Shown piece after piece: positions 1 to 9,700 of a DNA stretch of 64,000 nt. The notes beneath the pieces were generated by a model. It was not told where the DNA came from and did no database searches. It worked only from the letters and a program-made list of their open reading frames with translations. The DNA comes from SZUA-38 sp965212525. Lineage in GTDB: Bacteria; Pseudomonadota; Gammaproteobacteria; Xanthomonadales; SZUA-38. How positions within the stretch are numbered: position 1 is the stretch's first letter; each line of letters starts with the position of its first letter. The position numbers and the translations under genes were made by a program. Location: assembly GCA_965212525.1 (NCBI GenBank), contig CBDBVC010000024.1:34534-98533 (forward strand), given 5' to 3'.

Positions 1-1
1 C

Positions 2-124
2 GGAGAGATGGCGCATGAACTGCTTCTCAACGGACAGCGCGTGATCCCCGAAAAGCTGCTGCAGGCAGGATTTGAATTCACCCACACCGAACTGGCTTCA
101 TCCCTCGAGACGAACTACAGCTGA
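2..124 (+). CDS. TIGR01777-type epimerase, C-terminal fragment
   Basis: Only the last 40 codons lie in the window; the reading frame enters from the left edge and ends at TGA 122-124. The readable end contains GEMAHELLLNGQRVIPEKLL followed by AGFEF. This matches the C-terminal DUF1731 segment of the TIGR01777 short-chain-dehydrogenase-like sugar-nucleotide epimerases (YfcH family). The NAD-binding Rossmann part is outside the window, so substrate and activity cannot be judged. The call rests on this short signature alone. Confidence 0.75.
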   Translation, partial: GEMAHELLLNGQRVIPEKLLQAGFEFTHTELASSLETNYS

Positions 125-148
125 ATCACAGCCAGCTCGAGGCGTGAT

Positions 149-538
149 TCAGAACAGGTTGCCAAGGAAACCGGCCGCAGATCGCGTCAGTGCCACACTG
201 ACCACATATGCGAATACACCAAATGCCAGAACCATCCAGCCGATGCGTCCCCTGACACTGTCAGCATGTTTGAGGGCCATGGTGCCGAGAATGATGTAGA
301 CGATCAGGCCAGCAATCTTGGCCGTCAGCCAGTGATGAACAAACGGGTACTGCTGGATCAGAATCATCAGGGCGATGGCACTGCCAAGAAACAGTGTATC
401 GATGATGTGCGGCAGGATACGCGCCGGTTTGTTGTTGACCCACTGTGCCTGGACCAGGTGACCCAGTCCGCGCGCGATGAACCCACTGATGCTGATGACG
501 GCCAGCAACAGGTGGGTGTGTTTCAGAATCATGTACAT
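149..538 (-). CDS. SirB2 family inner-membrane protein
   Basis: A 129-residue protein with four evenly spaced hydrophobic helices and short polar loops. It begins MYMILKHTHLLLAVIS and has the conserved pattern of the SirB2 (invasion expression up-regulator) family: an early KHTH motif, a central LPHIIDTLFL segment and a KHADSVRGR loop before the last helix. It should sit in the cytoplasmic membrane. The family name comes from Salmonella, but the biochemical role is unknown. It is convergent with the epimerase tail on its left and divergent from the acidic protein on its right. A second ATG lies two codons in and could also be the start. Confidence 0.8.
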   Translation of the reverse strand: MYMILKHTHLLLAVISISGFIARGLGHLVQAQWVNNKPARILPHIIDTLFLGSAIALMILIQQYPFVHHWLTAKIAGLIVYIILGTMALKHADSVRGRIGWMVLAFGVFAYVVSVALTRSAAGFLGNLF

Positions 539-649
539 GGTTTGACAGCCCTTGTCTGAAGTAGCGCATTATTCACTGTGGAATCAGTCACTTCAAGCAA
601 AACCTTGCATTCGCTGGTACTGCGGACGGCTAAGCAGTATCATGAGTTC

Positions 650-1492
650 ATGGACGACAAATCCTATCAGGTGATCTTCAGGGGAAAGACGCTGTCGGAT
701 GTCGAAGATGATCGTGTTAAGGACAATCTGGCGAAGTTGTTCAAACGAGACCGATCCTCTATCGAATCGCTGTTTGATGGCGGACGCAAGGTGCTGAAGC
801 GCGGTCTTGATCGCGAGACCGCCAATAAATATCGCGATGTGTTGCGCAAGGCGGGCGCGCTGGTGGCAGTTGTCGCCGAAAAAAGTCAGCAGGAAGCCGC
901 TCCTGCATCCCGCAAGGCCTCGTTCATGACGGCAGAGGAGCCACCCGAAACCCCTGCAGCTGAACAGGCTCCATCACCTGAAACTGAAACTGCAGATCAC
1001 CATTCCACAGCAGCAGAAGTACAGCCTGTCGAATCAGAGCCAGAAGCCCATCCGACCGTGGTGTCAGAAACGGAGTCAGACCGTGTCGACGAATCGGACG
1101 GCATGTCACTGTTACCTCCGGGTACTGTACTGGTGAAACAGCAGGTGATTGAAAAACCCGAGTTTCCGGACAATCAGATGACACTGGATGAGGTCGGCAT
1201 TGTCATGGACGAGGTTGAGCCTGTCGCAACGCCGGACATCGACATCAGCCAGCTGGACATGAGTGCAGACTTCGACGGACTGGATGATGCACCCAAACCG
1301 GAGGCCCCCGACATCAACAGCGAATTCGAGATGTCCGGCGAAGGCGTGGTTCTGGATGATGTGGCCAGGCCTGAAAAGCTGGTCGTGGCCACCGAACACC
1401 TGTCTGCTGAAGCAGAATTCGATGGGCTGGATGACTCAGATAAACCCGACAAGCCTGAAATCAATACCGATAATCTGGGTCTTATTGAGTAG
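650..1492 (+). CDS. Acidic repeat protein with N-terminal small conserved domain, function unknown
   Basis: About 280 residues from the ATG at 650. The N-terminal ~70 residues form a compact conserved-looking domain (YQVIFRGKTLSDVEDD, then NLAKLFKRD, then GGRKVLKRGLDRETA and YRDVLRKAGA). I have seen this pattern at the start of assorted uncharacterised proteobacterial proteins. The rest is acidic, rich in E, P, D and T, and probably disordered. Near the end the motif FDGLDD occurs twice, each time followed by xxKPxxPxIN. The frame extends upstream to a GTG at 578, but the domain pattern starts just after the ATG at 650 and neither start has a strong Shine-Dalgarno. No signal peptide or membrane helix was found. 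Function not recognised. Confidence 0.6.
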   Translation: MDDKSYQVIFRGKTLSDVEDDRVKDNLAKLFKRDRSSIESLFDGGRKVLKRGLDRETANKYRDVLRKAGALVAVVAEKSQQEAAPASRKASFMTAEEPPETPAAEQAPSPETETADHHSTAAEVQPVESEPEAHPTVVSETESDRVDESDGMSLLPPGTVLVKQQVIEKPEFPDNQMTLDEVGIVMDEVEPVATPDIDISQLDMSADFDGLDDAPKPEAPDINSEFEMSGEGVVLDDVARPEKLVVATEHLSAEAEFDGLDDSDKPDKPEINTDNLGLIE

Positions 1493-1521
1493 ATCCGATC
1501 AACACAGACCATGGAGTGATC

Positions 1522-2085
1522 ATGAACAGAAGACGATTTCTGGCATCCGCACTGGTTGTCACTGCCGGTGCCGGAATCCTCCCCCACATGAAAGAAGGAC
1601 AGGCCATGAGCAAGAAAGGCAATGACTACCAGGACAACTGGCAGCGCTTTCTACCGCAGGATTATGCTGAAAGCCTGTCACTGGACGCTGTCGAGCTGAG
1701 CAAGGATGAATGGCGATCAAGGCTGTCACCCGAGGCCTTCAGGGTGCTTCGCAAGGATGGCACCGAACGTGCAGGCACATCGCCATTGAATGGGGAGTAC
1801 CGGGAAGGCGTCTTCGCCTGTGCCGGCTGCGGACTGCCCCTGTTTACCTCTGAGATGAAGTACGAGAGTGGCACTGGCTGGCCCAGTTTCTTCACTCATA
1901 TCCCCGGACATCTCGGAACCAGTACGGATTACAAGCTGTTCTGGCCACGAACCGAATACCACTGCATACGCTGCAAGGGACATCAGGGGCATGTGTTTGA
2001 AGACGGGCCGCAACCGACCGGCGAGCGCTGGTGTAATAACGGGGTGGCGTTGACCTTTATTCCGAAGAAAGGCGACTCGAACTGA
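1522..2085 (+). CDS. msrB: Peptide-methionine (R)-S-oxide reductase, Tat-exported form
   Basis: MsrB reduces the R epimer of methionine sulfoxide in proteins. The 187-residue product has the whole SelR domain: two CxxC zinc pairs (CAGCG and CIRCKGH), the TGWPSFF block and the active-site stretch GHVFEDGPQPTG then RWCNNGVAL, whose Cys is the catalytic one. The N terminus MNRRRFLASALVVTAGAG has a twin-arginine RRRFL motif and a hydrophobic run, so the full-length product is probably exported by Tat and repairs periplasmic proteins. GGAG at 1513-1516 lies five bases before ATG 1522. A second ATG at 1606 has its own AAGGA six bases upstream and would give a product without the signal. It starts 29 bases after the acidic protein gene. 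Confidence 0.92.
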   Translation: MNRRRFLASALVVTAGAGILPHMKEGQAMSKKGNDYQDNWQRFLPQDYAESLSLDAVELSKDEWRSRLSPEAFRVLRKDGTERAGTSPLNGEYREGVFACAGCGLPLFTSEMKYESGTGWPSFFTHIPGHLGTSTDYKLFWPRTEYHCIRCKGHQGHVFEDGPQPTGERWCNNGVALTFIPKKGDSN

Positions 2086-2295
2086 GAGGATCACGGATCA
2101 GTCAGAACGCATACCCATATCCACAGACGCTTAGTGCACTGCCCGGTTGTCGATCGAGCGCCTCAGATGCCAAAACAGTTGATGATTTGATGTGAATCAC
2201 CGATACTGCGATGTACGACGATAAACGTAGAGGGCAGTGCCGGGTCTTTGCCACGCAATGACTGAACTGCCTGCAAAACGACAAGAGTGCACATT

Positions 2296-2688
2296 ATGAT
2301 GAGTGAGAAACAGGTTGGCCTGAACCGGTCAGTGAGGGGCATGTGGGTAATGGCACTGGTGATGCTGCTCGCAGCCTGTGCGTCTTCAGGGCCACAGAAG
2401 GTCTATACCGAACCCAGTGACCCCGAATCACAGCGATGCGTCAGCCAGTGCAATGTCACAAAAACCGATTGTCGCAAGCGCCAGACTGATGCCTATCGCT
2501 TCTGCACCGAACAGCGCAAGTACTATCAGCGTGAATACGAGCTCTGTGTAAAATCAGGCAACCGTTTCTGTGCCCCGGTCGATCGCTGCCCGTTGCCGGC
2601 AACACGCATGTGCACCGAACAGTATGACCAGTGTTATTCGGCCTGCGGCGGCATCATTGAAACAGTGGAGCCCGAAGCAGACGCCTGA
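2296..2688 (+). CDS. Cysteine-rich putative lipoprotein
   Basis: A 130-residue product starting at one of two adjacent ATGs (2296/2299). A hydrophobic signal ends in LAAC at residues 25-28, a plausible lipobox. The mature part holds ten more cysteines, including two CxxxC pairs (CVSQC and CYSAC) and closely spaced CAPVDRC and MCTEQYDQC. Such a pattern suggests several disulfides in an exported domain, or metal binding. It sits alone between msrB and a gene on the opposite strand, with about 200 non-coding bases upstream. No family was recognised. Lipid attachment is inferred from the lipobox only. Confidence 0.6.
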   Translation: MMSEKQVGLNRSVRGMWVMALVMLLAACASSGPQKVYTEPSDPESQRCVSQCNVTKTDCRKRQTDAYRFCTEQRKYYQREYELCVKSGNRFCAPVDRCPLPATRMCTEQYDQCYSACGGIIETVEPEADA

Positions 2689-2703
2689 TCCGGGCGGGAT
2701 GCG

Positions 2704-3111
2704 TCAGTGACCGGTGTTGGTCGAACGGATCCGTTTGGCCAGCATGGTCGCGACAGTGCGGAAGAATCGTGATGAAAAACCCTCGTTTTCATCAAACAGA
2801 CGTTCCAGCGTCTCGTGCGGTACCACCAGCAACTGACATGGCTGTGCCGCTGATGCAGTGGCGCTCGATGCCTTCTTGTCCATCAGCGTGACTTCACCAA
2901 ACATGGCACCTTCACCCAGATAGGCGAGGACATCAACACCGTACAATCTGGACAGGTCGATTTGAACGATGCCTGATTGGACGATATACAGGTCGGTCGC
3001 GATGAAATCCTGCTGGATGATAACCTCGTTGACATTGTATTCCCTGATTTCGCCATTTTCTTCCAGCGTCGTCATGTCTTCGGCTGTCAGGAATGAGGTT
3101 TTGACATTCAT
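2704..3111 (-). CDS. Cyclic nucleotide-binding domain protein, no DNA-binding domain
   Basis: A 135-residue protein that is essentially one Crp-type cNMP-binding beta-roll. It has an N-terminal helix, an EVIIQQDFIATDLYIVQSG strand pair, and GEGAMFGEVTLMDKKASSATA, which matches the phosphate-binding cassette region. The usual R of the cassette RS/RT pair is replaced by SS, so cyclic-nucleotide binding is doubtful. The helix-turn-helix found in Crp/Fnr regulators is absent. An AGGA lies nine bases before the ATG at 3111. It lies downstream of ispA on the same strand but 141 bases away. It may act as a small regulatory or sensor partner, but partner and ligand are unknown. Confidence 0.78.
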   Translation of the reverse strand: MNVKTSFLTAEDMTTLEENGEIREYNVNEVIIQQDFIATDLYIVQSGIVQIDLSRLYGVDVLAYLGEGAMFGEVTLMDKKASSATASAAQPCQLLVVPHETLERLFDENEGFSSRFFRTVATMLAKRIRSTNTGH

Positions 3112-3252
3112 TGCATGGTCCTGTGTTGGTCAGTCTGTGTCTGGATTTTACAATACTTTTATTGTTTCGCGCTGCTTTTTTCTCACCAAAGCCCTGATTT
3201 CTTGATGTTTTATCCGGCACATTGCGAGAGCTGTGGCCAATGCGGCCATGAA

Positions 3253-4119
3253 TCACATTTCGCGGCTGATGCTGTAGCGTGCCAGATGGTCGAGCAGACT
3301 GACATCGCCGGGTAGCACATCGAGGCTTTCCAGTGCCTCTTCAAGCAGCTGCCTGGCCATGTTACGGGATTGTTCAAGTCCGAGGCAGGCCGGGAAAGTA
3401 GGCTTGTTCTGGTTGGCGTCCGAGCCTCTGGGCTTGCCGATGATGCTGGTCTCTCCCTCGATGTCGAGGATATCATCATGGATCTGAAAGGCCAGGCCGA
3501 CGTTTCGGCCGTAGCGGTTTAGCGCAGAAATGATATGCTCGTCGGCATTGCTGTTGACGGCGCTGATGGTGACCGAGCAGTTGATCAGGGCACCAGTCTT
3601 GAGCTCGTGCATGTTGATCAGGTCATCGATCGACAGCGACAGGCCGATCGAGTCCAGATCGATCGCCTGACCGCCGGCCATGCCGAATGAGCCACAGGCA
3701 TGTGCCAGTAGTGAGAGTGTTTCGACCCGACAGCCCGGCATGGCAGCCAGTACTTCAAACGCCAGTGCCTGAAGCGCATCACCGGCAAGTATGGCTGTCG
3801 CCTCATCGAAGCGACGGTGACAGGTGGGAATGCCACGTCTGAGGTCATCGTTATCCATCGCCGGCAGATCGTCATGAATCAGTGAATAGGCATGAATCAG
3901 TTCGACAGCGCAGGCCATTGAATCGAGCGATTCCGGTGCCAGGTCGAGCGCCTGACCGGCGGCATGCACAAACAGTGGACGCATGCGTTTGCCGCCATTG
4001 AGTACGGCATAGCGCATCGCCTGGTGCATTCGCCTCGGTTCGGCATCCTGTGCCGGCAGTGTTCGGTCTAGAAAGTCGTCCACCCGGCGGCGAACAGACT
4101 TGAGGCTTTTTTCAATCAT
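3253..4119 (-). CDS. ispA: Geranyl/farnesyl diphosphate synthase
   Basis: This short-chain trans-prenyl transferase condenses isopentenyl diphosphate with DMAPP or GPP to make FPP, the precursor for undecaprenyl phosphate and quinones. The 288-residue protein has the KRMRP substrate motif, the first aspartate-rich motif DDLPAMDNDD (from residue 83), GxxxD-type helices and the second motif DDILD at about residue 215. All the usual hallmarks are present. The start was set at ATG 4119, because the longer upstream frame only re-reads xseB. It overlaps the xseB stop by eight bases, implying co-translation. Unlike the common xseB-ispA-dxs order, no dxs follows. Confidence 0.95.
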   Translation of the reverse strand: MIEKSLKSVRRRVDDFLDRTLPAQDAEPRRMHQAMRYAVLNGGKRMRPLFVHAAGQALDLAPESLDSMACAVELIHAYSLIHDDLPAMDNDDLRRGIPTCHRRFDEATAILAGDALQALAFEVLAAMPGCRVETLSLLAHACGSFGMAGGQAIDLDSIGLSLSIDDLINMHELKTGALINCSVTISAVNSNADEHIISALNRYGRNVGLAFQIHDDILDIEGETSIIGKPRGSDANQNKPTFPACLGLEQSRNMARQLLEEALESLDVLPGDVSLLDHLARYSISREM

Positions 4120-4342
4120 CGTCTTTTTCTGATTGATTGATCGAATCGGCCAGAAGGCTGTCGATCTTGAGCTGGGCCTCATCCAGAGCTTTCTGGCACT
4201 GTCGAGTCAGTTTGACACCCTTCTCGTACTGCTTGAGTGATTCATCAAGGGACAGATCTCCCTGTTCCATGTTCTCGATCAGCGCTTCGAGCTGACTGAT
4301 GGACTTTTCGAAGTCGGGAATATCAGTGTCTTTTTTTGCCAT
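4112..4342 (-). CDS. xseB: Exodeoxyribonuclease VII small subunit
   Basis: A 76-residue acidic helical protein with the XseB pattern: FEKSISQLEALIENMEQGD, then LSLDESLKQYEKGVKL and a C-terminal helix. It binds XseA to form exonuclease VII, which degrades single-stranded DNA in the cytoplasm. xseA is not in the window, as is usual. It is the first gene of the xseB-ispA pair. Its TGA overlaps the ispA ATG, and about 50 bases separate its start from tilS. Confidence 0.93.
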   Translation of the reverse strand: MAKKDTDIPDFEKSISQLEALIENMEQGDLSLDESLKQYEKGVKLTRQCQKALDEAQLKIDSLLADSINQSEKDDD

Positions 4343-4395
4343 TGAGTATCACGGAGAAAGATTGCTGCCGAAGGCGCATTGTACGCTAATCCACC

Positions 4396-5769
4396 TCAGG
4401 GTCGTAGCCAGCGCAGGGAAATTCCCAGACGGTTCTCGAGTTCGACCAGTTCACCGGATTTCCAGACATCGCCGATGGCAATCAGCCGGTTGTGTCGAAA
4501 CACACCGGGAAAGAGTTTTCGCTGCCATGGCGGAACACCCGCCTGCTGAAACAGGTTGCGGACCCGAGCTCGCTGGTGGTGACCATGGAGCAGAATCTTC
4601 CTGTCCCTGTAATCGAATGAGACGGTCAGCTGTGGGTAGTTAGTCTCTTCATTGCCGTTATCATGCATCGCGTCCCAGACCAGTGATCCGCACTCATCCG
4701 GTAATGGCAATTCCGCGCCCTGCCAGGTCAGGGCCGCTTCACCCCGGATGTTGCTGTTATCGACCTTTTGCGTGTCGACGATGTACAGGCGGGATCGATA
4801 CACGCGCAGGCAGCCGCCAGGCCAGCGAATCTCGATGCGGTTATCGGGGCGCGCTGTCTCGAGTTGTCGCATCAGCTCCTGCCAGTGACTGTACCAGGGC
4901 TGTGGAATGCCACGATCATCCAGCCATTGTCGCATCACGGGCACCTGTAGTGCGGGCTCGAGTTGTCGCAGCAGGTCAACGTCAAGCGAATCATCACTGC
5001 TATTGCAGATCGAGGTGAGTTTCTCGGCCAGCAGAATCCTGCTGGTCTCATCATGCTCACGCATCAGTGTGGCACATCGTTGCATGTTGGCTGTTGCCTG
5101 CGGCCAGTGTTCACGGATGCCGGGCATCAGCGCATGCCTGACAAAATTGCGACGAATCGTGGTTTCACGATTGCCCGGATCCTCGATCCACGGGAGGTGA
5201 TGATGTGCGCAATATTCAACCAGATCAGCGTGTGTGCAGGCCAGCAGGGGCCTGAGAAGATGGCCGCTACCCAGCGCACGGTGTTGCGGTATGGCGCCAA
5301 GGCCTCGAACGCCAGCCCCCCTGAACAGATTCATCAGCAGCGTCTCGGCAACATCGTCCTGATGATGTGCCAGCAGCAACAGTTCACCATCCTGGAGACT
5401 GGATTCGAACACCCGGTATCGCGCCTGTCGGCATCGGGTTTCGAGCGAACCATCGGCATTCTCATTGATGTCAACGCTGTGACACTGAAGCGCCACACCC
5501 AGACGGCTGCAGGACTGCTCACAGTGCTGTTGCCAGTCGATCGCAGCTGCATGGATCTGGTGATTGATGTGTACTGCACGAATCGGCAGTGATTGTTGCT
5601 GTGCAAAGACGAATGCTGCATGCAGCAGTGCGGTGGAATCTGCACCACCGGAATATCCCACCAGCAGACCGTTGTGGACTGAGCCCGGCTCCATCTGGTT
5701 CACGACGGAATCAAGCCCGGCCCGGATCCTGTCTGAAATCAGTTGAATCGAATGAGATTCATCCGACAC
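4396..5769 (-). CDS. tilS: tRNA(Ile)-lysidine synthase
   Basis: TilS attaches lysine to C34 of the tRNA-Ile2 anticodon so that AUA is read correctly. The 457-residue product has the PP-loop motif SGGADST near residue 40, the HHQDDVAET segment, and the RNFVRHALMPGI region of the N-terminal domain. A C-terminal substrate-binding domain ends in WKSGELVELENRLGIS. The start is GTG 5769 with AGGAG seven bases upstream, inside the end of accA. Only three bases separate it from the accA stop, so the two are almost certainly cotranscribed, as in the E. coli neighbourhood. Confidence 0.94.
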   Translation of the reverse strand: MSDESHSIQLISDRIRAGLDSVVNQMEPGSVHNGLLVGYSGGADSTALLHAAFVFAQQQSLPIRAVHINHQIHAAAIDWQQHCEQSCSRLGVALQCHSVDINENADGSLETRCRQARYRVFESSLQDGELLLLAHHQDDVAETLLMNLFRGAGVRGLGAIPQHRALGSGHLLRPLLACTHADLVEYCAHHHLPWIEDPGNRETTIRRNFVRHALMPGIREHWPQATANMQRCATLMREHDETSRILLAEKLTSICNSSDDSLDVDLLRQLEPALQVPVMRQWLDDRGIPQPWYSHWQELMRQLETARPDNRIEIRWPGGCLRVYRSRLYIVDTQKVDNSNIRGEAALTWQGAELPLPDECGSLVWDAMHDNGNEETNYPQLTVSFDYRDRKILLHGHHQRARVRNLFQQAGVPPWQRKLFPGVFRHNRLIAIGDVWKSGELVELENRLGISLRWLRP

Positions 5770-5772
5770 GGA

Positions 5773-6735
5773 TTACTCCTGGAATTCTCCGTATTCCATC
5801 AGCCTCTGATAGCGCGTCTCCAGCAGCTCGTCAATGCTCATCTTCTCGATCCGATTGAGTTCTTCGATCAGTGCTGAACGCAATGAGTCGGAAATCCTGG
5901 CAGGGTCGCGATGAGCCCCCCCGAGCGGCTCGGGGATGATACGGTCTATCAGGCCGAGACGTTTGAGTGTGCGTGAGGTGATACCGAGCTGAGAAGCGGC
6001 CTCCTCGGCGAATTTGGCATCCTTCCACAGGATCGAGGCACAGCCTTCGGGTGAAATCACCGAATACATGCTGTATTCAAGCATCAGTGTGCAATCTCCC
6101 ACACCGATCGCCAGTGCGCCACCGGAACCGCCTTCACCAATGATGGTACAGATGATCGGTACGCGCAGCCGTGCCATCTCGAACAGGTTGCGAGCGATGG
6201 CTTCACTCTGGCCACGTTCCTCGGCACCAATCCCGGGGTAGGCACCCGGTGTGTCGATAAAGGTGATAATCGGCATGCTGAAGCGTTCTGCCATTTTCAT
6301 CAGCCTCAGCGCCTTGCGGTAACCCTCGGGTCTTGGCATGCCGAAGTTGCGCTTGACCTTTTCCCGGGTTTCACGGCCCTTCTGGTGTCCTATGATCATT
6401 ACCGGTCGACCGCCCAGCCGTGCAATGCCACCGATCAGTGACTGGTCATCGGCAAAGGCGCGATCACCATGCAGCTCATGGAAATCGGTGATGAATGCCT
6501 GGATGTAATCCTTGGAATAGGGTCGCTCGGGGTGCCGCGCGATCTGCGAGATCTGCCATGAACTCAGATCCGAGAAGATGCTTTCGGTCTTGCTGACGAG
6601 TTTGTCCTCAAGGCGCTGGATCTCCTCATCCAGGTTCATGGCATTGTTTGAACCCACGTTGCGAAGCTCACGGATCTTTGCCTCAAGCTCCGCAATCGGC
6701 TGTTCAAAATCAAGAAAGTTGCTGTTCGAAGTCAT
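5773..6735 (-). CDS. accA: Acetyl-CoA carboxylase carboxyltransferase subunit alpha
   Basis: The alpha half of the carboxyltransferase that moves CO2 from biotin to acetyl-CoA, the first step of fatty-acid synthesis. The 320-residue length is typical. Diagnostic segments are FLDFEQPIAELEAKI at the start, the HGDRAF block, IDTPGAYPGIGAEERGQ, and GEGGSGGALAIGVGD, which forms the oxyanion-hole region. The partner accD is elsewhere. It sits 62 bases downstream of dnaE, its usual gammaproteobacterial neighbour. Confidence 0.97.
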   Translation of the reverse strand: MTSNSNFLDFEQPIAELEAKIRELRNVGSNNAMNLDEEIQRLEDKLVSKTESIFSDLSSWQISQIARHPERPYSKDYIQAFITDFHELHGDRAFADDQSLIGGIARLGGRPVMIIGHQKGRETREKVKRNFGMPRPEGYRKALRLMKMAERFSMPIITFIDTPGAYPGIGAEERGQSEAIARNLFEMARLRVPIICTIIGEGGSGGALAIGVGDCTLMLEYSMYSVISPEGCASILWKDAKFAEEAASQLGITSRTLKRLGLIDRIIPEPLGGAHRDPARISDSLRSALIEELNRIEKMSIDELLETRYQRLMEYGEFQE

Positions 6736-6797
6736 CGCTCGATTATATCATCAATCGGTCCAGCTTCCCTAGGCCCGGTGCAGCTTCCAGTTGCTAC

Positions 6798-9700
6798 TCA
6801 TTCCCCGGCTCGGGCTGCGGTTTTACTGAATACAATCTGGGCCGATTCCACCCCATGCATCGCTTCAAGCGTGCGCCTGAGTTCGGGGCTTGCGGCCACC
6901 CGCCATTGATCGTCCAGTTTCATGCGGCCCCGGGCGGCATCATTCTGCAGATCAATGAACACCACCTGCTGGCCGGGCTGGTGCTGTTTCAGAATGGCCT
7001 TGAGCTGATCGATACGAGGGCTCTCGCCGTTGAAACGGATCTGGATCGCCTGGGCAAATTCGGCCACTGCCTGATCCATGGTGAACAGGCGCTGAGCCCG
7101 CACCTGATAACCGCCATTGAAATCATCCGGCAGCAGACCGCCATCAACCACGAGAATCATGCCGGATTCGAGCATCTCATGGTATTCACGCAGGGCATCG
7201 CTGAACAGGGTGACTTCGATCCGACTGGTACCATCATCGATCTGCAGAATCATCACGTTCTCCGAGCGACGCCTCATGCCGGTGACCAGGCCGGCCACGA
7301 TGCAGGGCTGTTGCTGCGGCCGGCCGCCTGGCTTGACTGCCTGCGGTCGGTAAATCGTGTCCAGCTCCCCGAGCGGGCTACTGACGATGCTGCGCAGCAG
7401 AGCCTGGTGCTGATCGATCGGATGCCCTGTGAGATATAGACCCAGTGCCGATTTCTCCGATTTCAGCCGTTCGTCGTCCGACCACTCGGGCATGCTGTGA
7501 TAGTCCTCTCTGGAGGACGACGCGGCGACGGTGCCGAACATGTCTGACTGACCGGCCTCACGATCCCTGGCCTCCTGTTCAGCTGCCTTGAGCGCTTCTG
7601 GCAGCGTGGCCATCAGGGTCGAGCGTGTCACCTCCAGACAATCCATGGCGCCAGACAGGATCAGCGATTCGAGTACGCGCTTGTTGACCTTCTGGGTATC
7701 GACACGGTTGCAGAAATCATGCAGGGAAACGTAGGGACCGTTGCTGTCGCGTTCTTCCAGAAACGATTCGATCGCGGCCTGTCCGGCACCCTTGATGGCA
7801 CCGAGGCCATAGCGGATGGTATCACTTGACGTGGCCGTGAACTGATACACCGAGTGATTGATGTCCGGCTGGTCGAGTTGAATCTCCTGTGCCCTGACGT
7901 CATCGATCATGTGGGCAATCTTGTCGGTGTTGTCCATGTCAGCTGACAACACGGCGGCCATGAACTCGGCCTGGTAATGTGCCTTCAGAAAGGCAGTCTG
8001 ATAGGCGATCAGTGCATAGGCAGCTGAATGAGACTTGTTGAAGCCGTAACCGGCAAACTTCTCCATCAGGTCGAAGATTGAATCGGCCAGCGCACCCTCG
8101 ACACCACGCTCAGTCGCACCACTGACGAAAATGGCGCGTTGCTTGGCCATTTCCTCAGGCTTTTTCTTGCCCATGGCACGGCGCAGCATGTCGGCCGCAC
8201 CCAGTGTGTATCCGGCCAGCACCTGAGCGATCTGCATCACCTGTTCCTGATACAGGATCACGCCATAGGTCGGTTGCAGTATGGGTTCCAGATCCGGGTG
8301 TGGGTAGGTCACCTGTTGACGGCCGTGCTTGCAGTCGACGTAGGTATCGACCATACCCGAGTCCAGCGGCCCGGGTCTGAACAGTGCAACCAGTGCAATG
8401 ATTTCCTCGAACTGGCCGGGTACCAGTCGCCGCATCAGGTCCTTCATGCCACGTGATTCAAGCTGGAACACGGCCGTGGTGTTGCAGGCCTTGAGCAGTT
8501 CGATTGTGGCCGGGTCATCCAGCGGGATGGCTTCGATGGCAATCCGGTCGTCTGCATCCAGCTTCTGATTGATGGCCTTCACTGCCCAGTCGATGATGGT
8601 GAGCGTACGCAGGCCCAGAAAGTCGAACTTGACCAGCCCGATTGTCTCGACATCGTCCTTGTCGAACTGGGTGACAGCACCTTCGCCATTTGGCTCCGAA
8701 TACATCGGGGTGAAATGGTCTAGAGAACCTGGAGCGATGACCACGCCACCGGCGTGCTTGCCTGCATTTCGGCTCAGTCCTTCGAGTGACAGGGCCAGTT
8801 TGATCAGGTCGGCAACATCCTCTTCGCCGTGCATGCGTTCGCGCAGCTCAGGACTCTCTTCCAGTGCCTTGTTGATGGTCACGCCAACTGTCGGCGGGAT
8901 CAGTTTGGCGATGGAATCGGCAAATCCGTAAGGGTGACCCAGAATTCGACCGGTGTCACGTACCACAGCGCGGGCAGCCATGGTGCCAAAGGTGATGATC
9001 TGGCTGACCTGACTGCGTCCATATTTGCGCGCCACATAGTCAATCACTTCATCGCGCCGGTCCATGCAGAAGTCGATATCGAAATCAGGCATGGAGATTC
9101 GCTCTGGGTTGAGGAAGCGCTCGAACAGCAGTTCATAGCGCAACGGGTCCAGATCGGTGATGCCCAATGCCCAGGCGACCAGTGAACCAGCACCCGAACC
9201 CCTGCCTGGCCCGACCGGAATACCGTTATCACGTGCCCAGGTGATAAAATCGGCAACGATGAGGAAATAGCCCGGGAATCCCATTTCGACAATGACGCGA
9301 ATCTCATGGGTCAGCCGTTCGCGATAATCACCGTCGCTGTAGCCCTCTGCCAGCCCGTGAGCCTCGAGTCGACTGGTCAGGCCCTGTGCCGAAACTTCTT
9401 CCAGGTACTCGTCAATGGTCTGGCCCTCCGGCACCGGGAAATCGGGCAGGAAATACTCTCCGGTCTCCAGTTTCAGATTGCAGCGCTTGGCCAGTTCGAC
9501 AGTGTTTTCCAGCGCCTGGGGAATGTCCCTGAACAGCACGGCCATGTCATCGGCAGACTTGAGAAACTGTTCCGCTGTGTAATCACGCGGACGGGTGTTG
9601 TCATCGAGTACCCGTCCCTGGTGTATGCAGACCCTTGCTTCGTGCGAAGCAAAATCCGATCGCTCGAGGAAACGAACATTATTGCTGGCGATGACCGGTA

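Noticed and set aside
4963..5592. 209-codon open frame on the plus strand
   Set aside because: It lies fully opposite tilS, whose protein is conserved and full length; the plus-strand product has no recognisable pattern.
6648..7439. 263-codon open frame on the plus strand
   Set aside because: Antisense to the dnaE 3' end and accA 5' end, both clearly real.
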